A program made the position numbers and the translations under genes. Source: a virus. From it: a stretch of 37,293 bases of DNA. The stretch lies in IMG/VR virus record IMGVR_UViG_3300047170_000057, positions 1 to 37,293 of that record. One strand, 5' to 3'. Shown in pieces: positions 1-7,244 of this stretch; within the stretch, counting starts at the first letter, position 1; the number at the start of each line of letters is the position of its first letter. Under the pieces are notes generated by a model, which worked only from the letters and a program-made list of their open reading frames with translations, was not told the DNA's origin and ran no database searches.

Positions 1-1
1 G

Positions 2-163
2 GCCGGGGCGCAGCATCTGTTCATGATCATCGGCACAATCCTTGATCCGGGCGACGATGTGACGGAGTCGGATGTCAATCGCATGAACCTGATCCATCAG
101 GAGCTGACCGCGTACACGCGGGAGATGGAGTTGCGAGCCGCACCGCCGGCGGGGAACGCGTGA
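2..163 (+). CDS. 3' end of an unidentified small phage gene (partial)
   Basis: The frame is open from the first complete codon of the window to a TGA at 161-163 and gives at least 53 residues, beginning AGAQHLFMIIG and ending APPAGNA. The start lies outside the window. The last codons overlap the GTG start of the next gene in the arrangement G-TGA, which is the translational coupling seen throughout this window and supports this being real coding sequence. No domain is recognised; the visible part is an ordinary mixed helix-type sequence. Function unknown. Confidence 0.5.
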   Translation, partial: AGAQHLFMIIGTILDPGDDVTESDVNRMNLIHQELTAYTREMELRAAPPAGNA

Positions 164-513
164 GTGACAGCACTGGGGCCTGGACGACGTGCCAAATCGG
201 TTCGTGCCAGCGGCACCTGGGATGTCAGTACTGGCCCTGCAGAAACCGCGCCAGGCACACGCCCGGTCCCTGGCACATCAACTTCGATACCGAAGACGCC
301 GCACGACCGCTGGAGATCGTGACCGCCGACCCGGACCATCGGATAGCGTTCCCGGCGTCAGACGGCAGGCCAGCGGATGCGCACCTGATTGCCGCTGCGC
401 CTGACCTGCTGGCGGCCCTGGAGGCGGTTGTGTCTGTCGCTGATCGCAAGACGGTCGAGTTTGACCAAGCTCGCGCTGCCATCGCCAAAGCCAAGGGAGC
501 GAAGAATGTCTAA
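160..513 (+). CDS. Small phage protein with LIAAAPDLLAALE motif
   Basis: This 117-residue product starts at GTG 160, which overlaps the preceding TGA. It carries HTPGPWHI in the middle and ADAHLIAAAPDLLAALEAVV toward the C terminus. From general knowledge, the pair 'TPGPW' plus 'A.A.LIAAAPELLxALE' is a hallmark of a very widespread family of small uncharacterised phage and prophage proteins, usually found among early or accessory genes. The N-terminal 35 residues are Cys-rich (Cys in TCQIGSCQRHLGC and WPC), which is not a standard part of that family; they could be a genuine extension, or the true start could be further downstream. The role is unknown. Confidence 0.7.
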   Translation: MSDSTGAWTTCQIGSCQRHLGCQYWPCRNRARHTPGPWHINFDTEDAARPLEIVTADPDHRIAFPASDGRPADAHLIAAAPDLLAALEAVVSVADRKTVEFDQARAAIAKAKGAKNV

Positions 514-568
514 TGACGCATCCAAGACCACCGATCTGAGCGACCTGCGCGCTCACGTGATTGCCTGA
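506..568 (+). CDS. 20-residue mini-ORF, possibly a truncated gene
   Basis: An ATG at 506 overlaps the end of the upstream gene and is preceded by a GGGAG ribosome binding site at 495-499 with 6-nt spacing. The product is only 20 residues, MSNDASKTTDLSDLRAHVIA, stopping at TGA 566-568. The beginning resembles small phage proteins of the type 'T..LSDLRxHLF..L' that normally run to 60-100 residues, so this may be a gene cut short by a premature stop. Alternatively it is a leader that couples translation to the next gene. The good ribosome binding site is the main support. Confidence 0.3.
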   Translation: MSNDASKTTDLSDLRAHVIA

Positions 569-572
569 AGCG

Positions 573-746
573 ATGACCGCCGGCCTGCCGCCCGACTTCA
601 GGCTGTTGAACGACGGCCCTGGCCGCTGGGTCTGCGTGAACGAGAACCGCGACGAGGAATTTGCCGCTGTCTGGCCGACGCCCGAAGCGGCGTGCAGGTC
701 GGCCTGGGACTGGTGGCATGATGTGAAGGGTGTCCCCGATGGCTGA
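573..746 (+). CDS. Small hypothetical phage protein
   Basis: The product of about 57 residues from ATG 573 begins MTAGLPPDFRLLNDGPGRWVC and ends WWHDVKGVPDG; a TTG at 561 would add four residues. It is Trp-rich (GRWVC, AVWPT, AWDWW) and has the look of small phage proteins that read 'LPPGFR...GRW...A...AW.W', whose role is not known. The ribosome binding site before either start is weak, so expression may depend on coupling to the mini-ORF upstream. The stop at 744-746 overlaps the start of the next gene (ATGGCTGA). Confidence 0.5.
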   Translation: MTAGLPPDFRLLNDGPGRWVCVNENRDEEFAAVWPTPEAACRSAWDWWHDVKGVPDG

Positions 747-945
747 GCAAACCACCAAGGCGCCGGACCTTGGCCGCATTGGAAGGCTGGCCGAAAATCT
801 CCGAGCGGCAGCGCGCAATGTCAGCAACGATATGCGTCTCACGCCCGGCGGCGACGCCTATGAGTATCATGGATCGACGGACGCTGTTGACGATCTGATC
901 CGAGAACTGAATGCGCTGGAACACTTTCAAGCTGGGTGGGTATAA
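739..945 (+). CDS. Small hypothetical phage protein
   Basis: I chose ATG 739 (MAEQTTKAPDLGRIG) because the purine-rich GAAGGG at 725-730 lies 8 nt upstream; a GTG at 730 in the same frame would add three residues. The product of about 68 residues is predicted mostly helical and charged (RLAENLRAAARN, DAVDDLIRELNALEHF). No domain is recognised. It overlaps the end of the previous gene by 8 nt, so the two are probably translated together. Confidence 0.5.
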   Translation: MAEQTTKAPDLGRIGRLAENLRAAARNVSNDMRLTPGGDAYEYHGSTDAVDDLIRELNALEHFQAGWV

Positions 946-1117
946 ATCTGATGTCAGATATCACCGCAGCGATAATCCTCGGGCCGCAAGCCGCAGCCGA
1001 CGCTGTGTGTCACGACGAACAGATGACAGTCTGGACGCCGAAGACCCGGAGTACTACGCTCGTCCGGCCCGCGCCTGGGAGGATGCGCGCCAGGTAGTCG
1101 CGATGCTGCGGGAATAA
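911..1117 (+). CDS. Small ORF with ambiguous reading frame, possibly frameshifted
   Basis: A 68-codon frame runs from ATG 911 to TAA 1115-1117, two nucleotides before the next start. Its second half (DAEDPEYYARPARAWEDARQ) has strong G/C third positions and looks coding. Its first half is Arg/Ser-rich and does not. An ATG at 951 in another frame (MSDITAAIILGPQAAADAVC), 5 nt after the preceding stop, looks more natural for the first half but ends at TAG 1095-1097. The simplest reading is a gene starting at 951 and changing frame near 1020-1045, through mutation or sequencing error. If no frameshift exists, the C-terminal frame is the better supported one. Confidence 0.35.
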   Translation: MRWNTFKLGGYKSDVRYHRSDNPRAASRSRRCVSRRTDDSLDAEDPEYYARPARAWEDARQVVAMLRE

Positions 1118-1119
1118 TC

Positions 1120-1320
1120 GTGATATCCTTCGAAGATCCGTTGTGGAAAGCGGCTCTTGCCTGGTGGAATGACCGGGCAAAGGCCGATCCGGAAATCAGG
1201 TCGAACATTCAACACGCTGCCAGGCCGACCATTGGATGTGACACGCCGGCGGAGTGCGCCCTGGCAACCGCCGTTGCATCCCACCTGTGCATCCTGTGGC
1301 TTTATGGGGACAAGGAGTGA
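1120..1320 (+). CDS. Small hypothetical protein upstream of terminase
   Basis: This 66-residue product starts at GTG 1120 and begins MISFEDPLWKAALAWWNDRAK. It is Trp-rich and predicted helical, with three Cys residues. Its stop TGA at 1318-1320 overlaps the GTG start of the terminase gene, so it should be co-translated with it. The position just before the large terminase is where a small terminase subunit often lies. However, the protein is too short and has no recognisable helix-turn-helix, so I do not call it a small terminase. Confidence 0.55.
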   Translation: MISFEDPLWKAALAWWNDRAKADPEIRSNIQHAARPTIGCDTPAECALATAVASHLCILWLYGDKE

Positions 1321-2939
1321 AAAACCCCGCCACCCTTCTCCGCCAGGAACTCGCCATGCGCGAGGCGATCCGCTGGCGCGGCGAGCGGGCGGATTGCGAG
1401 CGCAGCCTGGCGATCTTTCTGCGCAACGCGTGGCCGTATTTCGACAGCAGTGTGTTCATGTCCGGCTGGCACATGGATGCCATCGCGGAGCACCTGGAGG
1501 CGGTGAGCAACGGCCAGATCAGGCGGCTGCTGATCAACGAGCCGCCGCGGCACGGCAAGACGAACCTGGTGGCGATTGCCTGGCCGGTGTGGACCTGGTG
1601 CAAGGAGCCCAACCCGGACTATCCGCTGCACGGGCCTGGCGTGCGGTTTCTGTGTGCCAGCTACGGCGCCAACAAGGCCGAGGCGGACGGCGTGACGGCG
1701 CGGCGGCTGATCGGCAGCCAGTGGTATCAGGAACGCTGGGGCGATCGGGTGCAAATACAACGCGACAGGGACAATCAGGGACAATACGACAACACGGCCG
1801 GCGGCAGCCGGATCAACACCGGCATTCCGGAATCACTCGGCAAGGGTGGCGCCGTGAGACTCTGTGACGATCCGTCCAAACCTGACGAAGTGGAAAGCGA
1901 CCTCGTGCGTCAGGGCATCAATCGCGCCTATGACGAGGTGTGGCGCACCCGCAGCAACGACCCGGCGAACGGGGCCGAGGTGATCGTCATGCAGCGGCTG
2001 CACGAGAACGACCTGTCGGGACATATCCTGGCGGAGCAGGACGTCGTGCATCTGTGCCTGCCGATGGAATACGACACCCGCCGCCACTGCCACACCGTGA
2101 TCGGCTTCGATGATCCGCGCACCGTCGAGGGTGAGTTGCTGTGGCCCGAGCGGTTCGACCGCGCCTGGGTAGCCAAGCAGAAGACCACGGTCGGCCCGCA
2201 CGCCTGGGCCGGGCAGTACAACCAGATACCGATCTCGCGGGGCGGCGGGATCATCCAGCGCGACTGGTGGAAGCTATGGCCGCCCGAGGGCCAGGAGGAC
2301 GGCTGGACGCGCGAGTTCGAGGAAGACGGCCGCCGCGTCCGCCGCATGCTGTTTCCGGACCTGGATTACGTGCTGGTGAGTGCCGACACCGCCTACACGG
2401 TGAAGGAAGAGAACGACTGGTCGGCCTGCACGGTGTGGGGCGTGTTCGAGGACGCGGCGAAGAACCCCCGGATCATCATGCTGGAGGCGTGGCGCGAGCG
2501 CCTGGAGCTGCGCGGCCTGGTGCAGAAGTTGCTGGAGACGGCCCGCCGGCGCAAGGCGGACGCCATGCTGGTCGAGGCCAAGGCGAGCGGCCTGTCCGTC
2601 CTACAGGAAATGCGCCGGCTGATGCGCGAGGGTGAGTTCACCTTGTTCAGCGAGACGCCGAAGGGCGACAAGGTGGCGCGGATGCACGCGATATCACCGG
2701 CCTTCGCGGCGGGCCTGATCTATGCGCCCGAGCGGAAATGGTCGGAGATGGTGATTGCGGAAGTAGAATCCTTCCCGCGCGCCAAGCATGATGATTTATG
2801 TGACACCGTTAGTTCCGCTATCAAGAAACTGCGCGATCTGGGCTTACTACAGCACACTGCCGAGGTCGAGACGGAGCGTCTGGAGGCGGTCACCTTCCGC
2901 GGCCACGAGGTGACGGCGCGTGAGGAATATGGCGTCTAG
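1317..2939 (+). CDS. Terminase large subunit (packaging ATPase and nuclease)
   Basis: This is the motor that pumps phage DNA into the procapsid and cuts it. From GTG 1317 the protein has 540 residues. The ATPase P-loop is PPRHGKT (about residues 76-82), and DDPSKPDEVES (184-194) is the conserved acidic segment of this terminase family. The C-terminal RNase H-like nuclease shows acidic residues in SADTAYT (D357), LVEAKASG (E420) and KHDDLCD (D492/D493). Length and motif order match terminases of the type with a TIGR01630-like C-terminal domain. The start overlaps the preceding TGA (GTGA). The frame remains open upstream to 1254, but that would overlap the previous gene by more than 60 nt. No small subunit is evident beside it. 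Confidence 0.95.
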   Translation: MKNPATLLRQELAMREAIRWRGERADCERSLAIFLRNAWPYFDSSVFMSGWHMDAIAEHLEAVSNGQIRRLLINEPPRHGKTNLVAIAWPVWTWCKEPNPDYPLHGPGVRFLCASYGANKAEADGVTARRLIGSQWYQERWGDRVQIQRDRDNQGQYDNTAGGSRINTGIPESLGKGGAVRLCDDPSKPDEVESDLVRQGINRAYDEVWRTRSNDPANGAEVIVMQRLHENDLSGHILAEQDVVHLCLPMEYDTRRHCHTVIGFDDPRTVEGELLWPERFDRAWVAKQKTTVGPHAWAGQYNQIPISRGGGIIQRDWWKLWPPEGQEDGWTREFEEDGRRVRRMLFPDLDYVLVSADTAYTVKEENDWSACTVWGVFEDAAKNPRIIMLEAWRERLELRGLVQKLLETARRRKADAMLVEAKASGLSVLQEMRRLMREGEFTLFSETPKGDKVARMHAISPAFAAGLIYAPERKWSEMVIAEVESFPRAKHDDLCDTVSSAIKKLRDLGLLQHTAEVETERLEAVTFRGHEVTAREEYGV

Positions 2940-3044
2940 GCGTCTGTCGGGCCTATGGTGCGGTCACTGACCCCCGACTGAGCCAAGGGGCGGAAATCCG
3001 GGCGCTCACGAGGCGCCGAAACCGCATCTGGGCGTGTCGATCCC

Positions 3045-5264
3045 ATGAACGACCTGGCCGGCGATGCCGGTTTTGCGCTCGGCAACGTCGAAACCGTTGT
3101 GCAGATCGACCCTGACGGCGGGGTGACGATCAGCGCGCCCGCGGTGCGCAAGGCACGGGCCGGCAGCAAGGGTTTCAACGAAAATCTGGCGCATCGGTCC
3201 GAACTGGACACGGCCGGGATCGCCAACGAACTGCTCGATGGCGTCGAGATGGACCTGAAATCGCGCGCCGGCTTCATCGAGAACTACACCGCGGGCATGG
3301 ATTTGCTCGGTCTGGAGATCAAGGGCGACAAGAACGCCAAAACCAGCCAGATCGGCCATCCGCTGCTGCTGGAAGCGGTGGTGCGGGCGCAGTCGGCGGC
3401 CGGCGCGGAGCTGATGCCGGCCAGCGGACCCTGCAAGGTCGAGGCTTTGGGCGGTTCGAACGCCAGTCTGGACGCCATGGCGCAGGCTTTTGAAGCCGAC
3501 ATGAACGCTTACCTGACCTCCGGTGCGCCCGAGTATTACCCCGACACCGACCGCGGGCTTTTCGGGCTGTTCTACAGCGGAAACATGTTCAAGAAGGTCT
3601 ACATGCACCCGTTGCGGCGCCGTCCGGTGTCGGAAACGGTCGGCATCGAGGACTTGATCGTCTCCGAGGACGCGACCGACCTGGAAACCGCCATCCGGGT
3701 GACGCATCGCAGCGAAATGTCGGATGTGATGGTGCGGCGGATGCAGAAATTCGCCGACTGGATCGATGAGCCGCTGGGCACCGCGCAGCCGTCGATGGAC
3801 CCGGCGAAAATGGCCCAGGGCCGCATTGCCGGACTGTCCGGCATCATGGCGCGGCCGCAGGATGTGCCGCACGAGATTTACGAGGTGACGGCGGACCTCG
3901 ATCTGGGCGAGTACGGGCTCGATCTGCCGAAGACGCCGGACCTGCCGGTGTCCTACATCGTGACGCTGGACAAACAGTCGTCCAAGGTGCTGGCGGTGCG
4001 GCGCGGCTGGCGCGACGGCGACGAGCAGTTCAAGCGCCGCCAGCGGTTCGTGCATTACGGCATGGTGCCGGGCTTCAATTTCCTCTGCCTGGGCTTCATG
4101 CACCTGCTGGGCAACCAGACCAAGGCGCTGCGCGGCATCTGGCGGCTGCTGGTGACGTCGGGGATGTATGCCAACGCGCCGGGCGGGATGAAGGCCAAGG
4201 GCGTGCGGATGGGCACCAGCGATATCCGGCCGGGGCCGGGCGAGTGGCCGGACATCGACATCGGCAGTTTCGATGACATCCGCAAGGCGCTGATGCCGAT
4301 GCCCTACAAGGACGTGTCGCCGGCGTTCATGCAACTGGCCGAGGCGATCGGGCAGGACGCCAACCGGATGGCCGGCATGGCGGAGACGCAGGTTGGCGAG
4401 GGCATCCAGAACGTGCCGGTCGGCACCATGATGTCGATGATCGAGATCAGCACGCAGACGATGAGCGCGGTGCACAAGCGGCTGCACCGCAGCCAGGCGC
4501 GCGAGCTGCAACTGATCAAGGACTGTTTCGCCGAGAACCCCGAGGCGCTGGCGGCGTTGCCGAACGCGGCGCACGCCTGGAGCAAGGCCGACGAGTTCGC
4601 CAACTTCAATTTGCTGCCGGCGTCCGATCCGAACGTGCCGAGCCAGATTCACCGCATCCAGTTGGCGACGGCGCTGGTGACGGTGGCCGGGCAGAACCCT
4701 GATTTGTATGACCGGACGGCGGTGCATCTGCGGGCCTGGCGGACCATCGGTGTCAACGACGCGGATGCCTTCGTGCTGCCGCAGCCGGCGCAGCCGCCGG
4801 GTGGGCCGGCCGGTCCGGCGCCGCCTGATCCGCTGATCGGTCAGGCACGGATGGCCGAGGCGCAGGCCAAGATCGCCGCGGTCAAGCAGGACGGCATCGA
4901 CATCCAGCGCAAGGCGGCCGAGGCGCAGATCGACAGCCAGCACCGGACGCAGGAGCTTCAGCAGCAGGCGCAGAACGACCAGATGACGATGCAGTCACGG
5001 GCGCAGATCGCCCGTGACCAGACCGGCATCGAGGCGACGCGGTTGCAGATCGAGCAGGCGCGGCTGGCGGCCGAGCATGTGCGCGATACCCAGGCGACCG
5101 CGACGGACGCGGCAACGGCGCGGCATGTCGCCGGGGTCAAGGCGATGAGCGACGTGCATGCCACGCAGACGGCGGCCGATACCGCGCGCCATGTGGTCGC
5201 GGTGCAGGCGGCCAGCACGAGAGTTGCGGCGAAGCAGAAACCCAAACCCAAATCAGGAGACTGA
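3045..5264 (+). CDS. Portal protein with C-terminal coiled coil
   Basis: This 739-residue product would form the dodecameric portal ring through which DNA passes. The call rests on position directly after the terminase, on size, and on family-like segments: YYPDTDRGLFGLFYSGNMFK, VHYGMVPGFNFLCLGFMHLLG and the Met-rich VPVGTMMSMIEISTQTMSAVHK stretch, typical of large P22- or Bcep22-type portals. After a Pro/Gly-rich hinge near residues 575-600, the C-terminal 140 residues are Gln/Ala-rich and predicted coiled coil, as in the portal barrel of P22-like phages (inference). ATG 3045 is the first possible start after an in-frame TGA at 2979. The 105-nt gap before it shows only a weak ribosome binding site and no clear promoter. 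Confidence 0.85.
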   Translation: MNDLAGDAGFALGNVETVVQIDPDGGVTISAPAVRKARAGSKGFNENLAHRSELDTAGIANELLDGVEMDLKSRAGFIENYTAGMDLLGLEIKGDKNAKTSQIGHPLLLEAVVRAQSAAGAELMPASGPCKVEALGGSNASLDAMAQAFEADMNAYLTSGAPEYYPDTDRGLFGLFYSGNMFKKVYMHPLRRRPVSETVGIEDLIVSEDATDLETAIRVTHRSEMSDVMVRRMQKFADWIDEPLGTAQPSMDPAKMAQGRIAGLSGIMARPQDVPHEIYEVTADLDLGEYGLDLPKTPDLPVSYIVTLDKQSSKVLAVRRGWRDGDEQFKRRQRFVHYGMVPGFNFLCLGFMHLLGNQTKALRGIWRLLVTSGMYANAPGGMKAKGVRMGTSDIRPGPGEWPDIDIGSFDDIRKALMPMPYKDVSPAFMQLAEAIGQDANRMAGMAETQVGEGIQNVPVGTMMSMIEISTQTMSAVHKRLHRSQARELQLIKDCFAENPEALAALPNAAHAWSKADEFANFNLLPASDPNVPSQIHRIQLATALVTVAGQNPDLYDRTAVHLRAWRTIGVNDADAFVLPQPAQPPGGPAGPAPPDPLIGQARMAEAQAKIAAVKQDGIDIQRKAAEAQIDSQHRTQELQQQAQNDQMTMQSRAQIARDQTGIEATRLQIEQARLAAEHVRDTQATATDAATARHVAGVKAMSDVHATQTAADTARHVVAVQAASTRVAAKQKPKPKSGD

Positions 5265-5268
5265 AATC

Positions 5269-5571
5269 ATGAGCAAGCTGGTTCAGGAAGTCCGGCATTT
5301 CACCTTGCAGCCGGAGGCGGCCGGCGCCAGTCACGACGAGATTGCCGACGAGGCGATGCGGCTGGCCAAGGGCGGCCATATCGTCAGGCTGACCTTGCCG
5401 GAAGGCAACGTGGTCACGGTGGCGCCCTCGGACGTGCACCCCGATGTCGTGGCGCGGGTGGCCGAGGCGATGCCGAAGCCGGCGGCTGACGGGATGCCGG
5501 TCGATCCCGAGCCGATGAAGCCGATGCACAAGGGCCGGAAGAGCCACGATGCCGATGCGACGGGCGCATGA
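5269..5571 (+). CDS. Small conserved-type phage protein downstream of portal
   Basis: The product has 100 residues from ATG 5269, preceded by CAGGAGA at 5254-5260 with 8-nt spacing, one of the clearer ribosome binding sites here. The N terminus (MSKLVQEVRHFTLQPEA) is followed by an alternating pattern HIVRLTLPEGNVVTVAPSDV that suggests a small beta domain. The C terminus is Pro/Met/Lys-rich. Earlier in-frame starts would lie inside the portal gene. No known domain; it lies in the head gene cluster and may be a minor head or assembly factor. Confidence 0.65.
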   Translation: MSKLVQEVRHFTLQPEAAGASHDEIADEAMRLAKGGHIVRLTLPEGNVVTVAPSDVHPDVVARVAEAMPKPAADGMPVDPEPMKPMHKGRKSHDADATGA

Positions 5572-5768
5572 CACCGAAGCTGTGGATTGCCGACGATCTG
5601 CCCAAGGCCGACTACGACGCGCCGATCGAGGACGGCCGGTTCTGGAGCAGCACCGGCGGCGACGAATATCTGCCCAACGTGACGCGGCCAATTGGCTTCA
5701 TGCGGGGCAAGCCACGGGTGCGGGTGAAAGCCTGGACGATGGCGATCCTGCCAACGGAAGGAGCCTGA
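5568..5768 (+). CDS. Small hypothetical protein
   Basis: A 66-residue product, MTPKLWIADDLPKADYD, whose ATG overlaps the stop of the upstream gene (ATGA at 5568-5571). It has aromatic and charged segments (DGRFWSSTGGDEYLPN; RVRVKAWTMAIL) and no recognisable motif. The tight coupling and the ribosome binding site of the following gene inside its end (AAGGAG at 5758-5763) show it is part of the head operon. Function unknown. Confidence 0.6.
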   Translation: MTPKLWIADDLPKADYDAPIEDGRFWSSTGGDEYLPNVTRPIGFMRGKPRVRVKAWTMAILPTEGA

Positions 5769-5769
5769 G

Positions 5770-6315
5770 ATGAAGCAGAACGACGACCGGGCGAAGAAGG
5801 CCGGCAGCCTGCTGAGCCGCGCCGGTTATGGCGGCGGCAAGTCGGCGCTCGACACCACGCGGCCGACCGCGGGGCCGATTGGCTTTCCCGACCGGCTGGA
5901 GCGGGCGCGCGGCGGTGCGACGAAGATCAGGGACGATGACGCCCTCGATGCGCAGGACAATGCACGGGCCCGTGGTGGCCGGTCGGGCAAGCATGCCGGC
6001 AAGACCAACGTCAACGTCATCATTGCCGGCGACCACCCGCCGGGGCCACCCGGAGGTGGCATGCCGATGGGTCCGCCGATGATGCCGCCGCCGCGCCCGC
6101 CGGGTGGTATGCCACCGGGCGGCCCTGGGGGACCAGGGGGGCCGCCGATGATGCCGCCCGGTGGCGGAGGCCCGCCTGGGATGCCGCCTGGGATGCCGCC
6201 GCCCGGCATGAAGCCGCCGGGGATGAAACGCGGCGGTGGCGTGGCGTCCAGGATGACGGCCGGCGCCGGCAGCGGGCCTGGCCGGCTGGAGAAGATCAAG
6301 GCCTACGGCAAGTAG
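5770..6315 (+). CDS. Pro/Gly/Met-rich low-complexity phage protein
   Basis: This 181-residue protein has a clear AAGGAG site at 5758-5763 before ATG 5770. The basic N-terminal half (KKAGSLLSRAGYGGGKS) leads to KTNVNVIIAGDHPPGPPGG, then about 70 residues composed almost only of Pro, Gly and Met with PPGGMPPG- and PPGMPPGM-type repeats. It ends with GGGVASRMTAGAGSGPGRLEK. I recall the combination 'TNVNVIIA', a Pro/Met-rich tract and 'TAGAGSGxGRLEKIxAYG' from other proteobacterial phages, always uncharacterised. A disordered accessory or head-associated protein is the best guess. The repeat tract is real coding sequence: the frame stays open and the terminal motif is conserved-looking. Confidence 0.7.
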   Translation: MKQNDDRAKKAGSLLSRAGYGGGKSALDTTRPTAGPIGFPDRLERARGGATKIRDDDALDAQDNARARGGRSGKHAGKTNVNVIIAGDHPPGPPGGGMPMGPPMMPPPRPPGGMPPGGPGGPGGPPMMPPGGGGPPGMPPGMPPPGMKPPGMKRGGGVASRMTAGAGSGPGRLEKIKAYGK

Positions 6316-6318
6316 AAG

Positions 6319-6564
6319 ATGGCGATACCGGCTGGTCCGGGACCGCTGCGCAGCTACTACGATCCATCGCTGTGGACCCGCCTGGCCCCGGCCATTCGGG
6401 AGACCGCGCAGGAGAAAATGCGCCATCTGATCGACGGCAGGTGGAAGACTTTGGAGGAAGCGCGTGAAATCGTTGGCTATTTGCGCGCGATAGACCAGAT
6501 ATTCGCCATTGCTGACGATCTGACGCGGGTTGAGGACGACGCACACGGGTCTGCCGAGGACTGA
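6319..6564 (+). CDS. Small helical hypothetical protein
   Basis: The 81-residue product begins MAIPAGPGPLRSYYDPSLW three nucleotides after the preceding stop. The middle, ETAQEKMRHLIDGRWKTLEEAREIVGYLRAIDQIF, is clearly helical, and the tail is acidic (RVEDDAHGSAED). I see no known domain. Small helical proteins of this kind between portal and scaffold genes are common in phages, but their roles are rarely known. Confidence 0.6.
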   Translation: MAIPAGPGPLRSYYDPSLWTRLAPAIRETAQEKMRHLIDGRWKTLEEAREIVGYLRAIDQIFAIADDLTRVEDDAHGSAED

Positions 6565-6627
6565 TTTCGGCGTGCCGTGAGCGTGGCCTGACGCGGATCA
6601 TTACCGACGTTACCAAAGGTGATGATC

Positions 6628-7026
6628 ATGGCGCATGCCATTGCGATGGTGCACGACGACGATCCGAAAGCGACGATCATGGCTGATGTCGCGCCGCATC
6701 TGGCCAATGTCGAAGTGTTGGGCGCGCGGGTTCTGGTGGCGGTTTATGTGCGGCCCGAGAAGACCCGGAGCGGGCTGATCCTGACCAGCAAATCCACCGA
6801 CGAGGACAAGTATCAGGGCAAGGTCGGGCTGGTGCTGAAGCTGGGTCCGATCGCCTTCCACGACGATGACACGCATCGCTTCGGCCGGCTGAGCCCGGCG
6901 ATCGGCGACTGGATCGTGTTCTCGGTGGGCGACACGTTCGGCATGGAAATGGGCGAGCGGCGCGTGCGCTCGGTCGAGGACGTGGACGTGCACCTGATCG
7001 TGCGCAATCCGGACTGCATCTGGTGA
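6628..7026 (+). CDS. GroES-like (Cpn10 fold) phage protein
   Basis: From ATG 6628 the product has 132 residues. This start is favoured over GTG 6619 and ATG 6622 because AAAGG at 6615-6619 sits 8 nt upstream. The core reads VEVLGARVLVAVYVRPEKTRSGLILTS, then YQGKVGLVLKLGP, later IGDWIVFSVGDTFGMEM, and ends with a beta strand. This is the GroES/Cpn10 signature pattern: strand, R-V-L-V, 'K-T-x-x-G-L-I-L' at the mobile-loop position, 'G-K-V-x-x-V-G', 'GDWV'. GroES caps GroEL; phage versions such as T4 gp31 help fold capsid protein. Its place between portal and scaffold fits a capsid-folding role (inference). It could instead be a structural protein that reuses the fold. Confidence 0.7.
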   Translation: MAHAIAMVHDDDPKATIMADVAPHLANVEVLGARVLVAVYVRPEKTRSGLILTSKSTDEDKYQGKVGLVLKLGPIAFHDDDTHRFGRLSPAIGDWIVFSVGDTFGMEMGERRVRSVEDVDVHLIVRNPDCIW

Positions 7027-7244
7027 TGGTCCTCGATGATTACGTGGCGGACTGCATGCGCCAGACCGGCATGCGGATCGGCGCCGGCAGCGCAGCCATT
7101 GAGGTGTTGCGCACCGCACTGGCCGACGACGCGGCGCTGCATGCCTCGGCCTGCACCGAGGTGACTGCCGGAACCGCGGTGCTGATGCGCGACCATATCA
7201 GCCGCTGGCGGGTGGCATTGCTTCAATCGGTGCTGGTGCCATGA
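7026..7244 (+). CDS. Small hypothetical protein
   Basis: The start ATG 7026 overlaps the preceding stop (TGATG); a GTG at 7023 in frame would add one residue. The 72-73-residue product begins MVLDDYVADCMRQTGMRIG and is mostly Ala-rich helices. Its stop overlaps the ATG of the scaffold-like gene (ATGA, 7241-7244). The position between a GroES-like gene and the scaffold suggests head assembly, but nothing in the sequence identifies a function. Confidence 0.55.
   Translation: MVLDDYVADCMRQTGMRIGAGSAAIEVLRTALADDAALHASACTEVTAGTAVLMRDHISRWRVALLQSVLVP

Noticed and set aside
1120-1320. Small terminase subunit
   Set aside because: Position fits but the protein is only 66 residues, lacks a helix-turn-helix and shows no family motif.
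3006-4943. Long open frame on the minus strand opposite the portal gene (645 codons)
   Set aside because: It mirrors the G/C third-position pattern of the portal gene, and its product is the Arg/His/Leu/Gly-rich type expected from the antisense of GC-rich coding DNA.
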